This document shows positions 1 through 9,321 of a DNA stretch of 64,000 nucleotides, piece by piece. The first letter of the stretch is position 1. Each line of letters starts with the position of its first letter. The stretch comes from Stenotrophomonas sp. NA06056 (GTDB lineage Bacteria; Pseudomonadota; Gammaproteobacteria; Xanthomonadales; Xanthomonadaceae), in assembly GCF_013364355.1 (NCBI RefSeq), contig NZ_CP054931.1:248001-312000 (forward strand), read 5' to 3'. The translations under genes were made by a program, and so were the position numbers. Below the pieces are notes generated by a model. That model did no database searches. It was not told the DNA's origin and saw nothing but the letters and a program-made list of their open reading frames with translations.

Positions 1-41
1 GCGATCAGGACTTTGCTGAACATGGCAACAGACTCGGTCAT
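1..41 (-). CDS. Start of 3-methylcrotonyl-CoA carboxylase biotin-carboxylase (alpha) subunit, partial
   Basis: Only the first codons are in the window; the gene runs off the left edge on the minus strand. From the ATG whose complement ends at 23 the frame reads MFSKVLIA, the typical opening of acyl-CoA carboxylase biotin-carboxylase subunits. An in-frame ATG six codons earlier (41) is an alternative start. It lies 8-26 nt downstream of the mccB stop, so it is almost certainly the partner subunit in the same operon. The family assignment rests on eight residues plus context. Confidence 0.65.
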   Translation of the reverse strand, partial: MTESVAMFSKVLI

Positions 42-49
42 GGCACAGG

Positions 50-1660
<1,611 letters not shown>

Positions 1661-1668
1661 GGGTTGCC

Positions 1669-2832
1669 TTACAGAGTGCGCTGGAACAGTTCGCGGCCGA
1701 TCAGCATGCGGCGGATCTCCGAAGTGCCGGCGCCGATTTCATACAGCTTGGCATCGCGCCACAAGCGGCCGGTCGGGTATTCGTTGATGTAGCCGTTGCC
1801 GCCGAGGATCTGGATCGCCTGGCCGGTCAGCCACGTTGCCTTCTCGGCGGCGTAGAGGATCGCGCCAGCGGCATCCTGGCGGGTGGTGCGGCCCTGGTCG
1901 CAGGCGCGCGCCACGGCATATACATAGGCGCGGCAGGCGCCCAGGCCCACGTACATGTCGGCGATCTTGGCCTGGATCAGCTGGAAGCTGCCGATCGGCT
2001 CACCGAACTGGTGGCGTTCGTGCACGTACGGCATCACCACGTCCATCGCTGCAGCCATCAGGCCCAGCGGGCCGCCGGACAGCACCACGCGCTCGTAGTC
2101 CAGGCCGGACATCAGCACGCGCACGCCGCCACCGACCGCGCCCAGCACGTTCTCTTCGGGAATCTCACAGTCCTGGAACACCAGTTCGCAGGTGGGCGAG
2201 GAGCGCATGCCCAGCTTGTCCAGCTTCTGCGCGGTGGAGAAACCCTTCATGCCCTTCTCGACCAGGAAGGCGGTGATGCCCTTGGCACCGGCCTCGACAT
2301 CGGTCTTGGCGTACACCACCAGCACGTCGGCGTCGGGGCCGTTGGTGATCCACATCTTGTTGCCGTTGAGCACGTAGCGGTCGCCGCGCTTGTCCGCGCG
2401 CAGCTTCATCGACACCACGTCCGAACCCGCACCCGGTTCGCTCATCGCCAGCGCACCGATCCTGGCGCCGCTGCACAGGTCCGGCAGGAAGCGCTGCTTC
2501 TGCGATTCGGTACCGTTCTTGCGCAGTTGGTTCACGCACAGGTTCGAGTGCGCGCCGTAGGACAGGCCGATGCCACCGGACGCGCGCGAGACTTCTTCCA
2601 TCGCCACCACGTGGGCCAGGTAGCCCATGCCGGTGCCGCCGTATTCTTCTTCAACGGTCAGGCCCAGCAGGCCCTGCTCGCCCAGCTTGGGCCATAGTGC
2701 CAACGGGAACTGGTTGGTCGCATCGGCCTCGGCCGCCAGCGGCGCGATCTCGGCAGCGGCAAAATGGGCCACGCTCTGGCGCAGCAGGTCGATATCTTCG
2801 CCGAGGTCGAAGTTCAGGGATGGCACGTGCAT
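1669..2832 (-). CDS. ivd: Isovaleryl-CoA dehydrogenase
   Basis: An FAD-dependent acyl-CoA dehydrogenase of 387 residues that oxidises isovaleryl-CoA to 3-methylcrotonyl-CoA in leucine catabolism, passing electrons to ETF. Family landmarks are [18 protein letters not shown] (FAD/substrate region), [17 protein letters not shown], and [20 protein letters not shown] near the C terminus. The segment [15 protein letters not shown] holds the Glu used as catalytic base in isovaleryl-CoA dehydrogenases, which separates it from short- and medium-chain enzymes. The chosen ATG at 2832 has GGAG 8 nt upstream; an earlier in-frame start would add 13 unlikely residues. It is the first gene of the minus-strand liu operon and is divergent from a TetR regulator. 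Confidence 0.94.
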   Translation of the reverse strand: MHVPSLNFDLGEDIDLLRQSVAHFAAAEIAPLAAEADATNQFPLALWPKLGEQGLLGLTVEEEYGGTGMGYLAHVVAMEEVSRASGGIGLSYGAHSNLCVNQLRKNGTESQKQRFLPDLCSGARIGALAMSEPGAGSDVVSMKLRADKRGDRYVLNGNKMWITNGPDADVLVVYAKTDVEAGAKGITAFLVEKGMKGFSTAQKLDKLGMRSSPTCELVFQDCEIPEENVLGAVGGGVRVLMSGLDYERVVLSGGPLGLMAAAMDVVMPYVHERHQFGEPIGSFQLIQAKIADMYVGLGACRAYVYAVARACDQGRTTRQDAAGAILYAAEKATWLTGQAIQILGGNGYINEYPTGRLWRDAKLYEIGAGTSEIRRMLIGRELFQRTL

Positions 2833-2964
2833 TGCGATGGCTCCACGAGGGAAGGTGGGGAATGGACGCACCCGGAAGGGGAAGCGGGCAGCTGTTCACA
2901 GCAGCCGCCCGCGCGGGCGATTGGACCCCAGCGTAGCGGGGTTCGGGCAAGAAGTGAATACAAA

Positions 2965-2977
2965 TTCAAAAATTGAA
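2965..2977. promoter_or_regulatory. Candidate operator in liu/tetR divergent promoter
   Basis: A perfect inverted repeat, TTCAA-AAA-TTGAA, ends 14 bases before the tetR ATG and about 130 bases upstream of ivd. It sits in the only AT-rich stretch of the intergenic region (about 2950-2990). Position and symmetry fit an operator for the adjacent TetR protein acting on both genes; binding is inferred. A GC-rich 14-bp palindrome (2906-2919) in the presumed ivd leader is a separate hairpin. Confidence 0.5.
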
Positions 2978-2991
2978 AATAGAATCAGAAC

Positions 2992-3609
2992 ATGGCCTAT
3001 AAACGCTCAGCTTTGATGGAAGAACGCCTGGCCGAGGCGCGTGAACGGATCCTGCTGGCCACCCGTGCGCTGGTGGCCGCTGGCGGCTGGCGCAACGCCC
3101 CGGTGACCGCCGTGGCCACCCAGGCCGGTATGTCCACCGGGCTGATCTACCGCCATTTCCCGTCCAAGGCCGACCTGTTCGTGGAAGTGCTGAACGCGGC
3201 CGTGGCCCACGAAGTGGCGATCATGGAGCGCATTGCCGGCGAGCCGGGGCCGGTGGGCGAACGCCTGCGCCTGGCCATTACCGCCTTCGTGCGCCGTGCC
3301 CTGGCCGGGCCGGGGCTGGCCCATGCGTTCATCGTTGAACCGGTGGACCCGGACGTGGAAGCCGAGCGCATGCGCGGGCGCCGTGCCTTCGGCGACGTGT
3401 TCCTGCGCCTGTTGGAAGAAGGTGTGGCCACCGGCGAACTACCGGCCCAGGACATCCATGCCGCCGCTGCCTGCCTGGTGGGCGCCTTCACCGAAGCGAT
3501 GGTCGGACCGACCGCGCCCAGCCGCGAAGCGCATCGCGACGAAGGTGCGCTGGTCGAGGCGATCTGCAGCTTCTGCCTGCGGGCTGTTGGCGCCCCCGTA
3601 GATCGGTAG
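2992..3609 (+). CDS. TetR/AcrR family regulator, probable repressor of the liu operon
   Basis: A 205-residue TetR-type regulator. The N-terminal helix-turn-helix (about residues 30-60) is clear: VTAVATQAGMSTGLIYRHF followed by PSKADLFVEVL. The C-terminal ligand domain is all-helical and divergent, as usual. It is divergent from ivd-liuB with 159 bp between start codons, so control of leucine/isovalerate breakdown and of itself is the likely job; the inducer may be a branched acyl-CoA (inference). In Pseudomonas the liu regulator belongs to the MerR family, so use of a TetR protein here is a lineage difference. The stop codon TAG is the first part of a GTAG palindrome (see repeat at 3606). Confidence 0.88.
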   Translation: MAYKRSALMEERLAEARERILLATRALVAAGGWRNAPVTAVATQAGMSTGLIYRHFPSKADLFVEVLNAAVAHEVAIMERIAGEPGPVGERLRLAITAFVRRALAGPGLAHAFIVEPVDPDVEAERMRGRRAFGDVFLRLLEEGVATGELPAQDIHAAAACLVGAFTEAMVGPTAPSREAHRDEGALVEAICSFCLRAVGAPVDR

Positions 3610-3672
3610 CGCCCGGCCATGCCCGGTGGCTACTGCCGCGCTGCGCGCTCGCCGGGCATGGCCCGGCGCTAC
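3606..3672. repeat. GTAG palindrome pair, family A (arms CGCCGGGC/GCCCGGCG)
   Basis: Two REP-like palindromes face each other: GTAG followed by CGCCCGGCCATGCCCGG at 3606-3629, and the inverted copy ending in CTAC at 3650-3672. The GTAG of the first copy contains the tetR stop codon. The type resembles the SMAG palindromes described from S. maltophilia. Confidence 0.8.
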
Positions 3673-3720
3673 CGCATGTGGCCACGGCCGCATGCTGCGC
3701 CGCACCAGCCCTGACGCCTG

Positions 3721-3748
3721 TTGTCGGGCGCGAAGTGCGTTCTATACT
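3721..3748 (+). promoter_or_regulatory. Candidate sigma-70 promoter of the cytochrome c gene
   Basis: TTGTCG at 3721-3726 and TATACT at 3743-3748 are 16 bp apart. This predicts a transcript start near 3755, about 54 nt before the GTG start of the cytochrome gene. Confidence 0.5.
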
Positions 3749-3808
3749 CGGCCCATCACGCAGTCGCTCAGCCGTGGTCCAACGACTATCAGCCAGGGGT
3801 AACGAAGA

Positions 3809-4327
3809 GTGCGGAATTACGATCTGGAGTTCCTGAAACGCTTCTCCATGGTGATCGCGCTGTTGATGGCCATCACCCTCGGTCTGATCCTCCTGGCCGC
3901 GTTCATCCACACCCGGATTCCGCCCGAGGTGTCGCCCACTGCCGCCAAACGCACCGAACAGCGCATTTCGCCCACCGGCGCGGTGTACGCCGGCAGTACC
4001 GGCGCGGCCGCGCAGGCTGCAGCGCATGCCGCCGCGCTGGCCAAGGCTGCCTCGCAGGTGGCCTACGGCGGTACCAAGGACGGCAAGGTGATCTTCGACA
4101 ACCTGTGCACCGCCTGCCATACCACCGGCGTGGGCATGGCGCCGACGCTGGACCACTCGCACTGGGACAAGCGCCTGGCGCAGGGCAAGGACACCCTCTA
4201 CAAGCACGCCATCGAGGGCTACACCGGCCCCGACGGCGGCATCATGCCGCCCAAGGGCGGCAACCCGGCGCTCACCGAAGAGCAGATCCACGCCACCGTG
4301 GACTGGATGCTGGGCAATCTGAAATAA
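3809..4327 (+). CDS. Membrane-anchored c-type cytochrome, cytochrome c5 family
   Basis: A 172-residue monohaem cytochrome c. An N-terminal membrane anchor (about residues 14-32, FSMVIALLMAITLGLILLA) is followed by an Ala-rich linker and a c5-like domain with the haem site CTACH (about residue 108). A downstream Met in GGIMPPKGG is the likely axial ligand. It probably carries electrons in the periplasm toward a terminal oxidase; the partner is unknown. The start is a GTG preceded by AGGGG. The next gene is separated by palindromes and a terminator, so it is monocistronic. Confidence 0.88.
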   Translation: MRNYDLEFLKRFSMVIALLMAITLGLILLAAFIHTRIPPEVSPTAAKRTEQRISPTGAVYAGSTGAAAQAAAHAAALAKAASQVAYGGTKDGKVIFDNLCTACHTTGVGMAPTLDHSHWDKRLAQGKDTLYKHAIEGYTGPDGGIMPPKGGNPALTEEQIHATVDWMLGNLK

Positions 4328-4337
4328 CGGGCCGCCG

Positions 4338-4361
4338 CATCCACGCATGGCGTGGATCTAC
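4338..4361 (-). repeat. GTAG palindrome, family C (arms ATCCACGC/GCGTGGAT)
   Basis: Single inverted copy ending in CTAC just downstream of the cytochrome stop codon. Confidence 0.75.
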
Positions 4362-4422
4362 TACGGATACGCGTGCCCGGTCAGGTAGCCGGCAACCACG
4401 CATCGCGCAGAGGTCATGCGGT

Positions 4423-4445
4423 TGCCGGCCAGCGGCCGGCACTAC
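4423..4445 (-). repeat. GTAG palindrome, family B (arms TGCCGGCC/GGCCGGCA)
   Basis: Inverted copy ending in CTAC. A degenerate forward partner (GGTAGCCGGCAACC) starts near 4384. Confidence 0.7.
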
Positions 4446-4462
4446 CTTTGCCCACCAAGGCC

Positions 4463-4489
4463 GAAACCCCGCCGCGCAGGCGGGGTTTC
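4463..4489 (+). terminator. Terminator-like hairpin after the cytochrome c gene
   Basis: Perfect 11-bp stem GAAACCCCGCC / GGCGGGGTTTC with a 5-base loop; the right arm itself ends in TTTC and is followed by a short T-containing run. It separates the cytochrome gene from the nuclease gene. Confidence 0.65.
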
Positions 4490-4536
4490 GCATTTCAGGG
4501 TTAGTCTGTGCGCCTCTTCCGTGGAGTCGTCTGTCG

Positions 4537-5976
4537 ATGCGTCGCCGTTCCCTCGCCCTTGCCCTGTCCCTGCTGCTGCCGGCATCCGCTTTCGCCCAGG
4601 CCCAGCCGCAGACTGCGCCGACCTCGGCGCCCGCGCCGCGCAGCCCGGCCACCGTCACCCTGGCCGCCGCGCCGGCCGATTGGCGAGCATTGGATGGCCA
4701 GCATGTGCGCATCGCCGCGCCGCTCACCCTGGCCGGCACCGATGGCCTGGAACGATTCGGCCAGCTCACCGTCGCCTTCGATGGCCGCCTCTGGCAACCG
4801 ACCGAAGTGGCGGTGCCCGGCAGCCCCGCTATCGAACAGGTGATGGCTGACAACCAGCGCCGACGCCTGCTGCTGGACGATGGCAGCGATGCGCGTGACC
4901 CGGCCAGCGTCGCCTACCTGCCGGGCAACCCGGTGCTGCGTACCGGCATGCAGCTGCGCAATGTGGAAGGCACCGTGCGCGTGGATGCGCAGGGCCGCCC
5001 CAGCCTGCAGGTCGACGGCACATTGACGCTGCCGGAACTGCAGCGGCCAGCTGTTCCCAGCGTGCCCGGCAGCCTGCATATCGCCGCCTTCAACCTGGAG
5101 AACTTCTTCAACGGTGACGGCCAGGGCGGCGGATTCCCGACCCTGCGCGGCGCACGCACGCTGGACGAGCACAAGGCGCAGGTCGGCAAGCTGGTCGCCA
5201 CCGTCAACGCGCTGGGCGCCGACATCGCCGCGCTGATGGAACTGGAGAACGACGGCTACGGCCCGCAGTCGGCCATCGCCGAACTGGTGGACGCACTCAA
5301 CGCCGGCCTCGCGGCGGACAAGCAGTGGGCGTTCGTTGATGCCGGGCAAGGCCCCGGCAGCAATCCGATCCGCGTCGGCATCATCTACCGCAGGAGCGAA
5401 TTCAAACCGCTCGGCAAGCCGCTGACCAAGCTCGACGGCCCCTTCGTCGAACACAGCCGTGCACCGCTGGCACAGGCGTTCCAGGGCAAGGGCGCACCGT
5501 TCATGGTGGTCGCCAACCATTTCAAGTCGAAGGGTTGCCGCGATGCTGGTGGCGCAGATGCGGACCGCAATGACGGGCAGGGCTGCTGGAACGCCACCCG
5601 TGTGGAATCGGCCAAGCAGCTCAACAGCTGGGTGCAGGCTGAAGCTACGCGCCTGAAGGTGAAGGACGTAGTGCTGATGGGCGACTTCAACGCCTACGCC
5701 ATGGAAGATCCGATCCGCACCCTGCATGACCTGGGCTGGCAGGATGCGTTCAAGGTGGCCAATGTCGAACAGCCCTACAGCTACGTCTACAACGGCTATA
5801 CCGGCCGCCTCGATCACGCGCTGCTCAGCCCGACGATGGCCAAGCGCCTGCGTGGCGCTGCCGAGTGGCACAGCAACGCCGACGAGCAGGACGCCAGCGG
5901 CTACCAGGGCCGCAACGTACAGGGCCCGTGGCGCAGCTCCGACCACGACCCGCTGCTGCTGGGCTTCGACAAATAA
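4537..5976 (+). CDS. Secreted ExeM/NucH-type endonuclease (EEP superfamily)
   Basis: A 479-residue exported protein. Residues 1-20 form a signal peptide (MRRRSLALALSLLLPASAFA). An OB-like region (about 40-180) precedes an endonuclease/exonuclease/phosphatase domain. Landmarks are HIAAFNLENFF, ALMELENDGYG (metal-binding Glu), VVANHFKSKGC, MGDFNAYAMEDP and a C-terminal SDHDPLLLGF with the catalytic His. The family includes extracellular nucleases of aquatic Gammaproteobacteria that degrade environmental DNA. The ATG at 4537 is chosen because it begins the signal peptide; the frame is open far upstream over the cytochrome gene, but that part is non-coding. Exact substrate is inferred. Confidence 0.88.
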   Translation: MRRRSLALALSLLLPASAFAQAQPQTAPTSAPAPRSPATVTLAAAPADWRALDGQHVRIAAPLTLAGTDGLERFGQLTVAFDGRLWQPTEVAVPGSPAIEQVMADNQRRRLLLDDGSDARDPASVAYLPGNPVLRTGMQLRNVEGTVRVDAQGRPSLQVDGTLTLPELQRPAVPSVPGSLHIAAFNLENFFNGDGQGGGFPTLRGARTLDEHKAQVGKLVATVNALGADIAALMELENDGYGPQSAIAELVDALNAGLAADKQWAFVDAGQGPGSNPIRVGIIYRRSEFKPLGKPLTKLDGPFVEHSRAPLAQAFQGKGAPFMVVANHFKSKGCRDAGGADADRNDGQGCWNATRVESAKQLNSWVQAEATRLKVKDVVLMGDFNAYAMEDPIRTLHDLGWQDAFKVANVEQPYSYVYNGYTGRLDHALLSPTMAKRLRGAAEWHSNADEQDASGYQGRNVQGPWRSSDHDPLLLGFDK

Positions 5977-5980
5977 GGTT

Positions 5981-6052
5981 CGCCGGGCATGGCCCGGCGC
6001 TACCGGTGTTGGTTGGCTTGCTGGAAGGGTAGCGCCGGGCCATGCCCGGCGG
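5981..6052. repeat. GTAG palindrome pair, family A
   Basis: An inverted copy (5981-6003) and a forward copy (6029-6052) lie back to back in the 90-bp space between the nuclease gene and the convergent permease gene. A strong double hairpin could end both transcripts. Confidence 0.8.
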
Positions 6053-6066
6053 CCTTTCCACGGGCC

Positions 6067-6924
6067 TCACCCCCAAGCGATCAACCCGATCGCCAGCACC
6101 GCCAGCGCCAGACCGGCGCGGTTCCACTTCGTGGTCGCCTCGCCGAAGGCGAACACGCCCACCAGCGCACCCAGCACCACCACGCCGATGTTCATGCCGG
6201 CGAACACGGTGGCCGGACTGTCCGGCATCGACTGGTGCGCATGTACATAAAAGAGGATGTTGCCGCCGTTGAGCAGGCCCAGCAGTGCGCCCGCGCCGAG
6301 GTTGCGCCAGGCCAGTCGGCTGCGGCCACTGAAATGGCGCCACAGCTGCAGCGCCAGCATCAGTACGAAGGCCACGCTGAAACTGGCCAGCACGGCCGCC
6401 ATCGACGGCGTGCCTGACAGTGCCACCTGCTTCAACAGCACATCCACCACTGCAAAGCCGGCCCATACGCCCAGCAACCAGCCCCAGCCGCTGGCTGAAG
6501 TGGCTACTGCGGGACCGCGTGGACGCAGGCTGATCGCAACCATCGCCAGCAGGCCCAGGCCCAGCCCGAGCAGCTTCCACGATGTGGCGGTCTGGCCGAA
6601 GAACAGGAAGGCCGCCGCCAGCGACAGCAGCAGCGACAGGCGCTGCGCCACATCACTGCGGACGATGCCGGCTACCGCTACTGCGCGACCGAGCACCAGG
6701 AAGATCGAGGGCAGCACCACCGCCAGCGCCAGCAGCGAAACCCACGGTGCGTGCGGAGCGCGCAAGGCATCCAGCGGCGGCTGCAGCACCACCGCCGTCA
6801 TCGTCGCGGCGACCAGATAGTTCCAGGTCACCATCTGCGCAACATCCAGCTGGCGACGGCCAGCCAGCTTCAACAACACCGAAACCAGCACACTGCAGAT
6901 CACGGCCAGGGACAGGTAGAGCAT
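6067..6924 (-). CDS. EamA/DMT-superfamily permease
   Basis: A 285-residue integral membrane protein with about ten hydrophobic segments in two five-helix halves, typical of drug/metabolite transporters. The N terminus MLYLSLAVICSVLVSVLLKLAG and the C-terminal half (GALLGLLNGGNILFYVHAH, FAGMNIGVVVLGALVGVFAFGE) fit the EamA pattern. Substrate cannot be told from sequence. It is divergent from the alpha/beta hydrolase gene with only 43 bp between start codons, so the promoters must overlap. Confidence 0.85.
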   Translation of the reverse strand: MLYLSLAVICSVLVSVLLKLAGRRQLDVAQMVTWNYLVAATMTAVVLQPPLDALRAPHAPWVSLLALAVVLPSIFLVLGRAVAVAGIVRSDVAQRLSLLLSLAAAFLFFGQTATSWKLLGLGLGLLAMVAISLRPRGPAVATSASGWGWLLGVWAGFAVVDVLLKQVALSGTPSMAAVLASFSVAFVLMLALQLWRHFSGRSRLAWRNLGAGALLGLLNGGNILFYVHAHQSMPDSPATVFAGMNIGVVVLGALVGVFAFGEATTKWNRAGLALAVLAIGLIAWG

Positions 6925-6967
6925 GGGGCAGGCACAGGGCAGGGGCGGGGGACGCTATCATGTTGCC

Positions 6968-7639
6968 ATGCACAAGCCCTCGTTCCCCGTCGCCCCCGGC
7001 GAAACCGCCTGCCTCGTACTGGACGGCCCGGCCGGCCCGCTGGAAGTGGTCGTCGACCTGCCCAAGGCCGATGCATCGGTGCAGCCCATCGTGGCCATCA
7101 TCTGCCACCCGCTGTCCACCGAAGGCGGCACCCTGCACAACAAGGTGGTCACCATGACCGCCACCACCCTGCGCGAGCTGGGCATTGCCACGGTGCGCTT
7201 CAACTTCCGCAGCGTCGGCGGTTCTGCCGGTGAATTCGACCATGGCGTCGGTGAGCAGGAGGACCTGAAGGCTGTCACCGCCTGGGTCCGCCAGCAGCGC
7301 CCCGACGACCGCCTGTGGCTGGCCGGCTTCAGCTTCGGCGCACTCGTTTCGTTGAAGGCCGCCGCCGAGCTGCAGCCCGAAGCGCTGATCTCGATCGCGC
7401 CGCCGGCAGGCCGCTGGGACTTCGGCGGCATCACGCCGCCGGCCCGCTGGCTGGTGATCCAGGGTGAGCAGGATGAAATCGTCGACCCGCAGGCTGTGTA
7501 CCAGTGGCTGGACACCCTTGACGCGCCGCATGAGCTGGTGCGCATGCCCGACACCAGCCACTTCTTCCACCGCAAGCTGATCGACCTGCGCGGCGCGCTC
7601 ACCCACGGCGTCAAGCACTGGCTGGGCACGGCGGCATGA
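6968..7639 (+). CDS. Alpha/beta hydrolase (dienelactone-hydrolase-like)
   Basis: A 223-residue cytosolic alpha/beta hydrolase. The nucleophile elbow is GFSFGAL (about residues 120-126, Ser nucleophile), preceded by the oxyanion region ICHPLSTEGGTLHNK. The acid lies in IQGEQDEIVDP and the catalytic His in PDTSHFFHRK near the C terminus. Members of this small family are annotated as CocE/NonD-like hydrolases; the substrate is unknown. The ATG at 6968 is chosen because homology starts there. The stop overlaps the zapE start by 4 bp (ATGA), indicating translational coupling. Confidence 0.85.
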   Translation: MHKPSFPVAPGETACLVLDGPAGPLEVVVDLPKADASVQPIVAIICHPLSTEGGTLHNKVVTMTATTLRELGIATVRFNFRSVGGSAGEFDHGVGEQEDLKAVTAWVRQQRPDDRLWLAGFSFGALVSLKAAAELQPEALISIAPPAGRWDFGGITPPARWLVIQGEQDEIVDPQAVYQWLDTLDAPHELVRMPDTSHFFHRKLIDLRGALTHGVKHWLGTAA

Positions 7640-8736
7640 GCGAGGTGGAACTGACCCCGACGCAGCGCTACGCGGCCGGGGTGGAACGTGGCGATTGGCA
7701 GAACGACCCGGCCCAGCACGCGGCGTTGGCCGAGCTGGACCGGATCCACCTGGCGCTGGTGGACAGTGCCGAGGACGGCTGGCTGGACCGCCTGTCCTCG
7801 TTCTGGAAGAAGCCCGAGCCGGTCAAGGGCCTGTACTTCTGGGGCGGCGTCGGCCGCGGCAAGACCTTCCTGGTCGATCTGTTCTACGACGGCCTGCCGA
7901 TCAAGCAGAAGTACCGCACCCACTTCCATCGCTTCATGCGCAGCGTCCACGAGCGCCTGCGCGAGCACCAGGGCCAGAGCGACCCGCTGGCGAAGATCGC
8001 CCAGGAATGGCGCAGCAACCTGCGCGTGCTGGTGCTGGACGAATTCTTCGTCACCGACATCGGCGATGCCATGCTGCTGGCGCGCCTGCTGGAGCGGATG
8101 TTCGCCGAGGGCGTGACCCTGGTCACCACCTCCAACACGGCGGTGGAAAACCTGTACCTCAACGGCCTGCAGCGCGAGAGCTTCTTGCCGGCCATCGGCC
8201 TGCTGCAGCGCTACTGCGTGGAACTGTACGCCGAGGGCACCGAGGACTACCGCATGCGAGCGCTGACCCGCTCGCCGGTGTACCGCGCGCCGCTGGCCGC
8301 CGACAGTGACGCCTGGTTGGCCACGCGTTGGGGCGAACTGAGCGGTGGCCAACCGGCCAAGGCGGGCAACATCGAGATCGAGAGCCGCAAGATCCCGGTG
8401 CGCGCGCGCGGCAAGAGCATCGCCTGGTTCGACTTCGCCGCCCTGTGTGAGGGTCCGCGTGGGCCCTCGGATTACATCGAGATTGCGCACGAGTTCAACA
8501 CCGTGCTGCTGGGCGGCATTCCGGCCTTTGATCGCCTTAATGAAGATGCCGCGCGCCGCTTCGTCAACCTGATCGACGAGCTGTACGACCGCCACGTCAA
8601 CCTGGTCTGCACCGCCAGCACCTCGCCGGTCGAGCTGTACACCGGTACCCGCCTGCAGGGCGCGTTCGAGCGCACCGCCTCGCGCCTGATCGAAATGCAG
8701 AGCGCCGAGTACCTGGGGACCCCGCACCGCGCGTGA
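7636..8736 (+). CDS. zapE: Cell division protein ZapE, AFG1-type AAA ATPase
   Basis: A 366-residue ATPase of the AFG1/ZapE family. Walker A is GGVGRGKT (residues 70-77), Walker B is the VLVLDEFF region, and a sensor segment TLVTTSNTAVENLY follows. E. coli ZapE binds the Z-ring and modulates FtsZ bundling during division under stress. The full family length is present. The gene overlaps the preceding hydrolase gene by 4 bp and is followed by family-B palindromes, which probably end the operon. Confidence 0.93.
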   Translation: MSEVELTPTQRYAAGVERGDWQNDPAQHAALAELDRIHLALVDSAEDGWLDRLSSFWKKPEPVKGLYFWGGVGRGKTFLVDLFYDGLPIKQKYRTHFHRFMRSVHERLREHQGQSDPLAKIAQEWRSNLRVLVLDEFFVTDIGDAMLLARLLERMFAEGVTLVTTSNTAVENLYLNGLQRESFLPAIGLLQRYCVELYAEGTEDYRMRALTRSPVYRAPLAADSDAWLATRWGELSGGQPAKAGNIEIESRKIPVRARGKSIAWFDFAALCEGPRGPSDYIEIAHEFNTVLLGGIPAFDRLNEDAARRFVNLIDELYDRHVNLVCTASTSPVELYTGTRLQGAFERTASRLIEMQSAEYLGTPHRA

Positions 8737-8739
8737 GGG

Positions 8740-8812
8740 GTCGTGCCGGCCGCTGGCCGGCATCTGCACGATGCATCTGGCCCATGGGCTGCCGGCCAGC
8801 GGCCGGCACGAC
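8740..8812. repeat. Palindrome pair, family B with GTCG/CGAC tag
   Basis: A forward copy at 8740-8761 and an inverted copy at 8790-8812 immediately after zapE. The tag tetranucleotide is GTCG instead of GTAG, so these are decayed or variant members. Confidence 0.7.
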
Positions 8813-9321
8813 CCGATGACGCCCGTCCACCGGCTGCCCACTGCCTGCCCACCAGCTATCCACAGACTTGTCCCTCGCTTGCGCGGCCCTGTCATGTGAA
8901 GCTGTCATTGTTCCGCTGGTGGGGTGCTGATTACCGCCACCACGACGCTTTTCGGGCTTGACTGCGCAGCCCGATCCAGCAGGTCCAAAGCGCCCAAACC
9001 GGGCGCCGATGGCACGATCCTTGCGGCGCAAGGGATTGCCGAATTTCACTACATTTGGCGTTGACGGACCCAACTACCCCCACTATCTTGTGGCTGTCGG
9101 TTGTGGGGACCCCAAGCCGCCGGGCCCATGGAATGGATCGCCGGACCCTCCGGTGATACGCCCTCCATGCCCGCAGCGGCATCGGTCAGCACTGCCAGCA
9201 GCAGCCACAGGCGCAGGTCTCAATTCCTGCGACACCGGTCTGCCACCCTGGGGTGTCACGTCCCGGGCCGCGTCATCCGATGCACCGAGCCATCATCCAT
9301 CACGCCAAGAGGACACACGCC
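8813..9321 (+). other. Long non-coding region upstream of nrdA
   Basis: About 500 bp without a convincing gene. It holds the nrd promoter with NrdR-box-like sites (separate entry), a one-mismatch DnaA box CTATCCACA at 8856-8864, and two CTGTCAT repeats at 8889 and 8902. If the promoter near 9061-9089 is used, the nrdA leader is about 225 nt. A short open frame from 9129 ends in a TGA overlapping the nrdA GTG but has poor codon use. Confidence 0.6.
9046..9095 (+). promoter_or_regulatory. nrdAB promoter with NrdR-box-like sites
   Basis: TTGACG (9061-9066) and TATCTT (9084-9089), 17 bp apart, form a good sigma-70 promoter. A site matching 11 of 16 positions of the NrdR box consensus (CACTACATTTGGCGT, 9046-9061) abuts the -35 element. 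A weaker match with CACTAT (9080-9095) covers the -10 element. Paired NrdR boxes over the promoter are the usual arrangement for ribonucleotide reductase operons; here the spacing is 34 bp instead of the usual 31-32. NrdR itself is not in the window. Confidence 0.55.

Noticed and set aside
8856..8864. DnaA box-like CTATCCACA upstream of nrdA
   Set aside because: A single site with a mismatch; no cluster or AT-rich unwinding element, so neither an origin nor clear DnaA control.
8889..8908. Two CTGTCAT repeats resembling a Pho box
   Set aside because: The period is 13 bp rather than 11 bp, and the downstream gene 400 bp away (nrdA) is not a phosphate gene.
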